A DNA stretch of 64,000 bases, from positions 310,001 through 374,000 of the forward strand of contig JADJMH010000034.1 of the NCBI GenBank assembly GCA_016709675.1. Direction: 5' to 3'. The notes beneath the pieces were generated by a model. It searched no databases. It was not told the DNA's origin and saw nothing but the letters and a program-made list of their open reading frames with translations. Below are positions 17,948 through 25,152 of the stretch, piece after piece (within the stretch, counting starts at the first letter, position 1; each line of letters begins with the position of its first letter). This stretch comes from Candidatus Accumulibacter proximus (lineage in GTDB: Bacteria > Pseudomonadota > Gammaproteobacteria > Burkholderiales > Rhodocyclaceae). Both the position numbers and the translations under genes were made by a program.

Positions 17948-18642
17948 GCGAGTGGTGGACCTACAGCCTGCGCGACCTGTTGCTGTTCTCGCAGCGCACC
18001 TACACCCGGCTGTTCGAACTGTATAACGAGGAATGGTGGCCCTTGCCGCTGTTCGCACTTGCGCTCGGCGCCGTGCTGTTCGTGCTGGCCTGGCGCGGCG
18101 GCGAACGGGCAGGGCGGGCGCTGCTCATCATCCTGGCTGCCTGCTGGCTGTGGGTGGCGTGGGCTTGGCACGCGCAGCGCTATGCTCCCATCAACTGGGC
18201 CGCCGAGTATTTCGCGTGGGCGTGGGGTGTGCAGGCGGTGCTGCTGGGCGTGGCAGCATGGCGGGGCCGTTTCGATGCGGCGCCGGCGGCCATTCTGCGG
18301 CGCGGACTTGGCCTGGTCCTGCTGGGGGCCGTCTGGGTGATTTACCCGCTGCTGGGCCCGCTGCTGAGCCGTGGCTGGACGCCTGCCGAACTCTTCGGCA
18401 TGGCGCCCGACCCCACCGCGCTTGCCACGCTCGGTGCGCTGCTCTCGATCAAGCTGCGGCATGCGGGCTGGTTGCTCCCGATTCCGGCCGCCTGGTGCCT
18501 GATCAGCGGGGCGACACTGTGGGCGATGGACGCGCCCGAATATTGGATCGCGCCGCTGGCGTCACTGCTGGCGGTCGGCTTTGCCCTGGCCTACCCATGG
18601 CAACGAGAGGCCCGAACGCAATGCCCTCCGCGAGCAGCCTGA
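17944..18642 (+). CDS. DUF6064-family membrane protein
   Basis: A 232-residue integral membrane protein starting MSEWWTYSLRDLLLFSQRTY, the recognisable DUF6064 N-terminus, with about six hydrophobic helices. The ATG lies within the aldo/keto reductase stop codon, so translation was coupled to that gene; with the partner truncated, expression may be affected. No function is established for the family, and I see no catalytic residues. GC content and codon use resemble the surrounding genome. Confidence 0.75.
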   Translation: MSEWWTYSLRDLLLFSQRTYTRLFELYNEEWWPLPLFALALGAVLFVLAWRGGERAGRALLIILAACWLWVAWAWHAQRYAPINWAAEYFAWAWGVQAVLLGVAAWRGRFDAAPAAILRRGLGLVLLGAVWVIYPLLGPLLSRGWTPAELFGMAPDPTALATLGALLSIKLRHAGWLLPIPAAWCLISGATLWAMDAPEYWIAPLASLLAVGFALAYPWQREARTQCPPRAA

Positions 18643-18705
18643 CCAAGTCCCAGATGCGGTTTGAGCGGCGTGGTCACCATGTGGCGAAGCCGGCTGTTTG
18701 AAGCG

Positions 18706-19260
18706 TCACTCACGCCAGTATTTCGGATCAGCAAGCGCGTCGGCGCATGTCACTTGCCCACGCGTACTGCCGATTACGCCTGGATGAAGTTCCCGCATCA
18801 TCCAGGCCGCCGCGTTTTTCTCCGGAATGGGATAGGGGGCCTCAAACCCTTTGATACCGGCCTCGAAGAAGCCGAATCGCGGGTAATAAGCAGGATGCCC
18901 GAGTACAAAGACAAGATCCACGCCGGCGTCTGAAAGTTGTTCGATCCCTGCCGCAACGAGTTGGCTCCCTATCCCTTGCGACTGGCATTCTGGATGGACG
19001 GCAAGCGGGGCAAGGAGTGCGGCAGATACGTCCTGGCCGGGGGGCTTGAGTCTGACTGTGCTGAAAAGGACGTGCCCGACGACCCTGCCGTCGACGATCG
19101 CAACCAGCGACAGTACGGGCCGCGCGGTCACATCGACCAACAAGTCACCAATCAGTTGGACGATTTCTGGCCCTTCCGAAGTGCCAAATGAAGACATGGC
19201 AAGGGTCGAGATCGCCTGGATATCAGCATCAACTGCTTTGCGTATGTGCGCTTGCACCAT
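18706..19260 (-). CDS. GNAT N-acetyltransferase, YhbS-like
   Basis: A 184-residue GNAT enzyme. The acetyl-CoA pyrophosphate-binding motif is HPECQSQGIGSQLVAAGIEQ (Q-x-x-G-x-G), preceded by LAPLAVHPE and followed by the motif B region GHPAYYPRFGFFEAG, both typical of YhbS-type acetyltransferases. The length is normal and the frame intact. The acceptor substrate is unknown. It is a single gene between the DUF6064 gene and a decayed regulator, with no clear partner. Confidence 0.85.
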   Translation of the reverse strand: MVQAHIRKAVDADIQAISTLAMSSFGTSEGPEIVQLIGDLLVDVTARPVLSLVAIVDGRVVGHVLFSTVRLKPPGQDVSAALLAPLAVHPECQSQGIGSQLVAAGIEQLSDAGVDLVFVLGHPAYYPRFGFFEAGIKGFEAPYPIPEKNAAAWMMRELHPGVIGSTRGQVTCADALADPKYWRE

Positions 19261-19499
19261 GGCGGGTTACTGAACAACCAAGAAGTTGAGGGAAGTCGCT
19301 ATTGCATGAACAGTCTGCCAGAAAATTCGTGGTACGTCCCCGTTGAACCCATTGTTTGCGGCGCGACGCTTGGTGACCTATGGCTAGGCGCCGGTGAAAC
19401 TGACAACCTGACCAGTGGTAAATGGGGAACGCCCAGATGCGCAGTTTCTCGTAGGTCCGTAGCGGGAAATGGTTGATGTTGGTTTGTGTGAGCCTCGTC

Positions 19500-19851
19500 T
19501 CAGTTTCTTGCATGATCGGGCACTTCCGCGTTGGTTCGCGATTCATTGTCCGGCGTGGCCATACGCTCGACCGCTTGCCGGCAAACCGTGAGGATCTGTT
19601 CGCAGAAAACCGGGTCGTCGACCGCGCCGGCCAGCGAAATGCCGCCGACAGACAAAGCCATGAAGGCGATCGTGTCGTCCAGGCGTGCCGGATCGATCGG
19701 GCTACCGTCGTCGGGAGGAATGCAGATGGCGCGCAACGATTTGCGCAACTCTTCCTCGTAGACCCTTCTTGAAGCCAGGATTACTTCTCGCCGCATCCGA
19801 TGCGAGCGCGGCTAGCGCACAACTGTCGGCCAGGTCATCGCGATGCGCCAT
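19500..19851 (-). pseudogene. TetR-family regulator, C-terminal remnant with a frameshift
   Basis: Two adjacent minus-strand frames together read like the ligand-binding half of a TetR/AcrR regulator: DSCALAALASDAARSN in one, then VYEEELRKSLRAI, DDTIAFMALSVGGISLAGAV and ILTVCRQAVERM in the other. The shift lies near 19775-19795. The helix-turn-helix that should precede them is absent, so it cannot bind DNA. Family assignment rests on the typical GALALARAVDD-like pattern and is moderately secure. The flanking bases 19261-19499 contain nothing I can identify. Confidence 0.6.
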
Positions 19852-20452
19852 CGTCAAATCTTCTGCTTGTGGTTGTGGGCGGACGTGGGCAGGGGGCGAG
19901 CAACTGTGAGCGGTCATTCGGCGGGGGATGTTCATTTCCTTCCCAACTGACCGTTAAGCTACGGGAAGCAGTCAGCAGGTGTAGGATAACGTTGGTCGGT
20001 AGCCGGCCGCAAGCGGCCACTGATGTGGTCGAGAATTCCTGAGGCGGGGGTTGCGATCGCGCGCTCGGGCGAGATCCGACGTGAGCTGCCGTGCCGCGGC
20101 AGCGGTAACCTGCGCAAATGGCAATCGATCGCTCGATGCGACAAGGACGATGCGGTTAACCTGGGCGGCTGCGGCTGAGAGGTGCGCGTGGTGAAAGCAT
20201 GCGCTCGCCGTTCGGCGCAGATCGCAGGTCGAAACATGTGCTGATTGGGTCCTGCAATGCCATGGGGTTCTGAAAACCATCTGGCCGGCCTCCCACCAGC
20301 GGCGTGGCGGTGGGGGTTAAGGTGAGTCTGGGAACAAGCTCCAGGCACAGGAGGCCGCAGACGGAGTTCCGTTCGAATTGGAAGAGATCTAGAAGCGGAC
20401 TCCGTCTCAGCGCGCGTTCTCCGAGGGAGACTTCAGCTGGAGAGGCTCCATC
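19852..20452. other. Intergenic stretch with no intact gene
   Basis: About 600 bases with only short, poorly supported frames on either strand. One minus-strand stretch around 20050-20250 has protein-like composition but no family I recognise; it could be another decayed fragment. The 3' part must contain the promoter of the membrane/deoxyribosyltransferase-like gene. GGAGAGG at 20439-20445 is its likely ribosome binding site. Confidence 0.4.
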
Positions 20453-22114
20453 TTGACAATGATTCCCAACCGGCCCCCAGCGGACGAACGCCAAGAAAGG
20501 CCCGCCGACACCATGACCGAATCGACTCGACTGCAGGTCGCTGCCATCGCGGCGCTGTATACCCTGTGGCTGCTGGTCTGGATCGTCCTCGGCGACGAGC
20601 CGGGCGGTCTGCGGCACCATCACTGGGATCAGGCGGCAGCCGCCGCCGTGGCCGCGGTGGCTGCGCTGTCCATGGCCTGGTCCACGGGCCGCCCCTATCG
20701 CGGCTTTCTTGCGCTGCACACCATAGCGTTCTTGTCGCTCGCGGGGTCGTGGCTGATCTACGCAGAGGGCTCAACACCCGCCGCCGACCAGGTGCCGCTC
20801 CCTGATCCCTATCTCCTTGCACTCGGGTCCGGGCTCTTGTCCGATGCCCTCTATGCGCTGTGCGCCTTCTCGATGCTGTGCGCGTGGAGCTATCTGGCCC
20901 TCGCGCTCTGGCATCGCCGCGCGTTGACACCGCAGACATTGGTCGTCTTCACGGTCCTGATGACCGGCCTGGGTGCGATCTTCACGGGCTTCTATACAAC
21001 GCTTTATGCGACCAAGCTCGACACGCCACTGGGCCGGCTCGATGCCGCCACCGCCGTACTCGAATTCGCGGTCGTCGTCGCCGGCCTGCTGTGCGTGTTG
21101 CTCCGCGTGCCGGCACTCGTGGTTTGGACGCTCGTTGCGAGCGTCATCCTGATCGCTGGCGATATGGCCTACAGCATGGACGTCGTACCGCCAGTCATCG
21201 ACGCTGTGTGGATGTTCGGCCAGTTGCTGTGGTTTGCTGCCATTATGGGCATGAGGCGTCGCGAAGCCTCAGAGAGGGCCCGAGCGGCATCGGCCGGCGG
21301 CGAAACGGCCGATGCCGAGGGCCGCTCGGGCCTCTCGGGCATCCTCATCCTGCTGTCGCTGGGCTCGGCGCTGTTGTCGCCGCTGGTCTGGTTCGTGCCG
21401 AGCGCGGCGACATGGAAAGTCTTTTTCTCGGTGCTGTTCATCGTTGCGCTGATGGTGACGCTAGTCTGGATCACCGATCGCTTCGACGATGCGGTGGCGT
21501 TCCTGCGCCGCTACGTGCAGCAGGTGCTGCGCTCGCGACTGCTGTCGGACGACTGGCGAGGGGCACCGCCGGGGATACGGAATGCGCTGCAATCGACTCG
21601 CTTGGGCACTTTGCTCGACGAGTTCCGCGGCGAAGCCACGCGGCTGAGGCGCGACGTGCTGTTCCTCGGGCGTGAGCGGCTGTACGGGCCGCCTCGCGAG
21701 CGCGCCGCTGGCTCGCCGGTGTGCTTCATCGTGATGCCCTTCGGACAGGAGTGGTCCGCCGACGTCCACCGCATCCTGGTCAAGGCCTGCGACGCGGCGG
21801 GCGCGCGCGCCGTACGCGGCGACAACCTGTTTACGCCTACCGACATCCTCGAGGACATCTGGCAGAGTATCCATGCCGCGGACTTCGTCATTGCCGACAT
21901 CACCGGGCGCAATCCCAACGTGCTGTACGAACTCGGGATCGCGCACACGCTGGCCAAACCCGTGCTCATCCTGTCGAGGCTGGCAAGCGACATCCCGATC
22001 GACCTCGCCACCCGGCGCGTAACGCTGTACGGGCAGTCTGCCGGAGATTGGCGCGAAGACCTCGCGCACAAGATCCAGCCCGCGGTCGCGGCACTGGTTG
22101 GCGACTGCAGCTAG
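20453..22114 (+). CDS. Ten-helix membrane protein with C-terminal deoxyribosyltransferase/TIR-like domain
   Basis: A 553-residue protein. About ten hydrophobic helices occupy residues 25-350 (eight, a polar loop rich in Ala/Glu/Arg near 270-290, then two more). A charged helical linker (about 350-420) leads to a cytoplasmic domain from residue 423: VCFIVMPFG, HAADFVIADITGRNPNVLYE and LGIAHTLAKPVLILS. This matches the nucleoside 2-deoxyribosyltransferase-like fold related to TIR, with Glu493 in the catalytic position (YELG). Such domains act on nucleotides or NAD-like molecules and are common in bacterial conflict systems. The TTG at 20453 is preferred because GGAGAGG is seven bases upstream; ATG at 20459 is close. 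It is convergent with the TIR gene. Confidence 0.75.
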   Translation: MTMIPNRPPADERQERPADTMTESTRLQVAAIAALYTLWLLVWIVLGDEPGGLRHHHWDQAAAAAVAAVAALSMAWSTGRPYRGFLALHTIAFLSLAGSWLIYAEGSTPAADQVPLPDPYLLALGSGLLSDALYALCAFSMLCAWSYLALALWHRRALTPQTLVVFTVLMTGLGAIFTGFYTTLYATKLDTPLGRLDAATAVLEFAVVVAGLLCVLLRVPALVVWTLVASVILIAGDMAYSMDVVPPVIDAVWMFGQLLWFAAIMGMRRREASERARAASAGGETADAEGRSGLSGILILLSLGSALLSPLVWFVPSAATWKVFFSVLFIVALMVTLVWITDRFDDAVAFLRRYVQQVLRSRLLSDDWRGAPPGIRNALQSTRLGTLLDEFRGEATRLRRDVLFLGRERLYGPPRERAAGSPVCFIVMPFGQEWSADVHRILVKACDAAGARAVRGDNLFTPTDILEDIWQSIHAADFVIADITGRNPNVLYELGIAHTLAKPVLILSRLASDIPIDLATRRVTLYGQSAGDWREDLAHKIQPAVAALVGDCS

Positions 22115-22289
22115 AACGGGCAGGCAACGACTCGCGCCCCCTGATCACTTTGTCCAAGAAGTGAATCGCAGACTGTCAGGCTGCCTCGCAAGAAGTGGAG
22201 GAAAGCGGGTGCCTGCACCCGGTGTTTGAAGTTCGCCAGGGTCTTATCGCTCCAGCGTATCTTCGTGCCCCGGGCGAGCGCCTGAGCAG

Positions 22290-23861
22290 TTACCGGACAA
22301 TTGCATTGAGCGCGTGCGACAGGACAGTTGTTCTGCCGTGAATGGCGAGGTCGACCACCGCCCTGCCGACCACCGGGCTGGCCAGCAGCGAATTGCCCGA
22401 TTCACGGGCAACGTAGAGATTTTTCGGTCGCTCACGGGGGAAGTTGAGGTCGTACGGAGTCAGTCCGTCGCCCATCGACGTCGCAGCCTTTCTGATCGAA
22501 CTGCCCTCGATCGTCATGTGCGCCAGCGTCGTCTTCGCGCTGCCGTAAACGTAGTGAATATCCTCGGAAGCGAGCGCGGCGGCCATCTCCTGACGCCTTT
22601 CCCGAGCCAACCGCAGCACGTCATCATCGACGTGCCATGCGGTGTTAGCCCAGTAGTCCGGGTTCAGAAGGTCCTGCTCCGGACCCTTTGGCAGCAGTTC
22701 CCATAGGCCGGGATAGCCCCGGAAGATATCCGTCACCTGCCGGCTGGTATGCCGTAGGTCTAGCATGGCCAGTTTCCTGAGTAGCGCGGACGAGCCGGTC
22801 AGCATCTCGGCAGCGTCATAGGTCCCGTTTTCCGCTGCACCCAGGAAGATGAGCTGGGCACCGCGGATCCGGCATTCCAGCCAGAGGTCCGGGTGGTAGG
22901 CCGCCAGGGCACGCACGAGAAAATTGCCCGACCCGTGCGCCATGAAAACGGGGCTCACCGCATCCCGTCCTGCCAGGAGGGATTCGGTGAGCCGGGCGAG
23001 GGACCGGACGCTGTCCCGGAACGAAAGCCGCCAGTCGTAGGGGCAAGGCACGACTGGCAGGGACAGCCGCGTCTGTTCGATGAAGGAGCCATATACGGAT
23101 CCGACGGGCGAGACGGCCTCGACGCCCCCGCTTCCGATCCGCAACTGTCCAATTCCGCCGGACATCAGTTTCATGATATTCAGCCAGACGAGCGCGCCGT
23201 TCCTTGCCAGCGAGGACCCAAGAAGCGTTGGGATCAGGACCAGTGGGCGGTATGCCGCCTCCGATTCGTCGCGCAGGGTCCAGGCAGGCAGCTTCAGGCT
23301 CTGCGGCAGCGCCTCGCCGGCCCGGACGTCGTGCATCAACAGGTCTTCACGCCCGGAGACTAGGGTACCTGCTTCGTGGGCGATGACCCGCGTGGTGCGG
23401 GGCGTCATCTTCTCGACCACGATCATGCCGGAGGACAGGATTTCGTTCAGCCCCTTCCATCCGAACGCAATCTTCTTTGTGTCGGATGCAAGGATAAGCA
23501 GGGCCTCGCGCGAACGATCCAAATACTGGATGTTTTCAAACGCCTTGGGCAGGGGCGTGTCGTCGAGCTTGATAATCTGAAAATAGCTGTCGTCGTCGCG
23601 CTGGGCGCGAATCCTGAGCGCCTCTGCACATTCGTTACGGACCCAATCGGACTCGGCGCTGAACCTCGACCAGAACAGGATGAAGCGGCTGGCATTACAG
23701 ACCGCCTTGAGCAACGTGTCCGGCCAGTCGGCCCCGGTCCTCATGCTCTGGAAGTCCAGGAACACGTCGATCCCGCCGAGCCGCATGGTGTCCGCCTCCC
23801 ACGCCACGGTGGGCAAGTCCTCGTGGGCGTAGGAGACGAAAACCTTGGGCGGATCATTCAT
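22290..23861 (-). CDS. TIR domain fused to an LCAT-like alpha/beta hydrolase fold lacking the nucleophile
   Basis: A 523-residue cytoplasmic protein. Residues 1-130 form a TIR domain: KVFVSYAHED, the BB-loop GIDVFLDFQSM, and SDWVRNECAEAL with candidate catalytic Glu77. Residues about 205-515 follow the lecithin-cholesterol acyltransferase/lipase fold (VLIPTLLGSSL, PYDWRLSFRDSV, FMAHGSGNFLVRAL, VYGSAKTT, MGDGLTPYD). The nucleophile elbow is AHGSG: an ungapped alignment to GHSMG puts Gly310 where Ser should be. The C-terminal His position reads ESGNS, while Asp465 of GDG is present. The hydrolase is therefore probably a binding or sensor domain. The ATG overlaps the stop of the caspase remnant (ATGA). 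Confidence 0.85.
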   Translation of the reverse strand: MNDPPKVFVSYAHEDLPTVAWEADTMRLGGIDVFLDFQSMRTGADWPDTLLKAVCNASRFILFWSRFSAESDWVRNECAEALRIRAQRDDDSYFQIIKLDDTPLPKAFENIQYLDRSREALLILASDTKKIAFGWKGLNEILSSGMIVVEKMTPRTTRVIAHEAGTLVSGREDLLMHDVRAGEALPQSLKLPAWTLRDESEAAYRPLVLIPTLLGSSLARNGALVWLNIMKLMSGGIGQLRIGSGGVEAVSPVGSVYGSFIEQTRLSLPVVPCPYDWRLSFRDSVRSLARLTESLLAGRDAVSPVFMAHGSGNFLVRALAAYHPDLWLECRIRGAQLIFLGAAENGTYDAAEMLTGSSALLRKLAMLDLRHTSRQVTDIFRGYPGLWELLPKGPEQDLLNPDYWANTAWHVDDDVLRLARERRQEMAAALASEDIHYVYGSAKTTLAHMTIEGSSIRKAATSMGDGLTPYDLNFPRERPKNLYVARESGNSLLASPVVGRAVVDLAIHGRTTVLSHALNAIVR

Positions 23862-24190
23862 TGCCTAGGCACTAGCGGGAAGGTCTGTCCGTCGAAGTTG
23901 CCGAACGGGAACAGCTCATTGCGCCACTTGCGTAGCGCAATGTCGGGAACGCGTTTCTCGACGTGGTCAGCGAGCTCGCGTGCGGCGACGAAACCGTCGC
24001 CACAGTCAGCCTGGCCGGCGAGGCCTTCGAGCAGCGCCAAGGTGAAGACGCCGTGGCCGTCCTCGCCTTCCAGCGCCATCCGCTCATCGGCAGTGGCGAC
24101 GATGATCGCCTGCACGCTGTAGTCCAGCAAGGCGTTCGAGCGCGTCCTTCTCGTCGATGCTGCGGCCACCATCGCCGCCGATCGAGCGAA
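23858..24190 (-). pseudogene. Caspase-family (peptidase C14) C-terminal remnant
   Basis: The minus strand encodes the end of a bacterial caspase-like protease: GGRSIDEKDALERLA in one frame, then after a one-base shift near 24130 YSVQAIIVATADERMALEGE, GHGVFTLALLEGLAGQAD, ARELADHVEKRVPDI and FGNFDGQTFPLV. This matches the part after the catalytic Cys in caspases followed by a short beta extension. The catalytic His and Cys and all N-terminal domains are missing; the fragment ends about 100 bases from tRNA-Cys. Its stop overlaps the TIR gene start, so an intact ancestor would have been co-translated with the TIR-LCAT-like protein. Confidence 0.75.
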
Positions 24191-24289
24191 AAGCCGGGGT
24201 AACGTCCGGAAGAACCCATCGGCAGCTATCCAGTTGCTAGCCCGGACCAACCACTGCCTTGGTTTCGGTAGCTGGCTTCTTGAATTATT

Positions 24290-24363
24290 TGGAGGCGCGA
24301 GCGGGAGTCGAACCCACCTACACGGATTTGCAATCCGGTGCATAACCGCTTTGCTATCGCGCC
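24290..24363 (-). tRNA. tRNA-Cys (GCA)
   Basis: A 74-base cloverleaf with acceptor GGCGCGA/TCGCGCC, discriminator T and encoded CCA, the GTTCGA T-loop and anticodon GCA (plus-strand TGC at 24329-24331). It directly follows tRNA-Gly in the order found after pgsA in many proteobacteria. Its 3' end faces the accessory region at lower coordinates. Confidence 0.97.
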
Positions 24364-24427
24364 GCGCCTACCTGACGACAGGTAGTGCCATTGATCCCGC
24401 AAAGCCCGGCTGGCTGAGCAGAAAGGG

Positions 24428-24503
24428 TGGAGCGGGAAAAGAGTCTCGAACTCTCGACCTATACCTTGGCAAGGTATCGCTCTACCAACTGAGCTATTCC
24501 CGC
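24428..24503 (-). tRNA. tRNA-Gly (GCC)
   Basis: A 76-base cloverleaf with acceptor GCGGGAA/TTCCCGC, D-arm AGCTCAGTTGGTAGAGC, anticodon GCC, T-loop GTTCGA and encoded CCA. It lies 70 bases after the pgsA stop on the same strand, like glyW downstream of uvrC-pgsA in E. coli. Confidence 0.97.
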
Positions 24504-24573
24504 GTGAAGCGAGTGCGCATTATAAAGGCCTGCCCATGGCTGTCAACGCCTTCCTGTGCCCGGGAGCATCCGA

Positions 24574-25152
24574 TCAACGATTGCGGTCCTCTTCAATCAG
24601 GTAGGGCCACGCCATCCGCATGTAATAGCCCATTGACCAGAGGGTCAGTACGGCAGCCACGTAGATCAGCCAAGTGCCGACCTGAAAGACATCAACCCCG
24701 CTCAGTGGCGCGTAATAGAGCAGCATGGGTATGGCAATCATCTGTGCCGTGGTCTTGATCTTGCCAATCATCGATACGGCAACGCTCTTGTGGGCACCAA
24801 TCCGAGCCATCCACTCACGCAAGGCGGAGATCGTGATTTCCCGGCCAATGATGATCGTGGCGAGAATTCCGTCGAGTCGGCCCAGTTGTACCAGGACGAT
24901 CAATGCTGCGGCGACCATCAGCTTGTCAGCGACCGGGTCAAGAAAGGCCCCAAAGGCCGACGTCTGCTGCCAGCGCCGCGCGAGATAACCGTCAAGCCAG
25001 TCGGTCACCGCAGCGACAACGAAAATCAACGTCGCCGCGAGGTCGCGCCCGATGCCCTGGACCCATGCTTCGGGAACGTAATAGACGGCAATCAGCAGCG
25101 GGATCAGGATGATCCGCAGCCAAGTCAGCAGAATCGGTATGTTCAGTGGCAT
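24574..25152 (-). CDS. pgsA: CDP-diacylglycerol-glycerol-3-phosphate 3-phosphatidyltransferase
   Basis: A 192-residue inner-membrane enzyme making phosphatidylglycerolphosphate from CDP-diacylglycerol and glycerol-3-phosphate, the committed step to phosphatidylglycerol and cardiolipin. The CDP-alcohol phosphotransferase motif D-G-x2-A-R-x8-G-x3-D-x3-D is complete (LDGYLARRW then GAFLDPVADK). Four to five membrane helices are evident. The ATG at 25152 shares a base with the uvrC stop (TGATG), implying coupling; the TTG at 25155 is less likely. Transcription probably runs on into tRNA-Gly and tRNA-Cys. Confidence 0.95.
   Translation of the reverse strand: MPLNIPILLTWLRIILIPLLIAVYYVPEAWVQGIGRDLAATLIFVVAAVTDWLDGYLARRWQQTSAFGAFLDPVADKLMVAAALIVLVQLGRLDGILATIIIGREITISALREWMARIGAHKSVAVSMIGKIKTTAQMIAIPMLLYYAPLSGVDVFQVGTWLIYVAAVLTLWSMGYYMRMAWPYLIEEDRNR

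Noticed and set aside
19261..19499. Possible decayed gene next to the TetR remnant
   Set aside because: Short frames only; no recognisable protein on either strand.
22206..22221. Palindrome CGGGTGCCTGCACCCG between convergent genes
   Set aside because: Stem is short with almost no loop and no T run, so I cannot support a terminator.
24220..24290. Expected tRNA-Leu or attachment repeat beside tRNA-Cys
   Set aside because: Neither a tRNA-Leu sequence nor a repeat of the tRNA-Cys 3' end could be found here.
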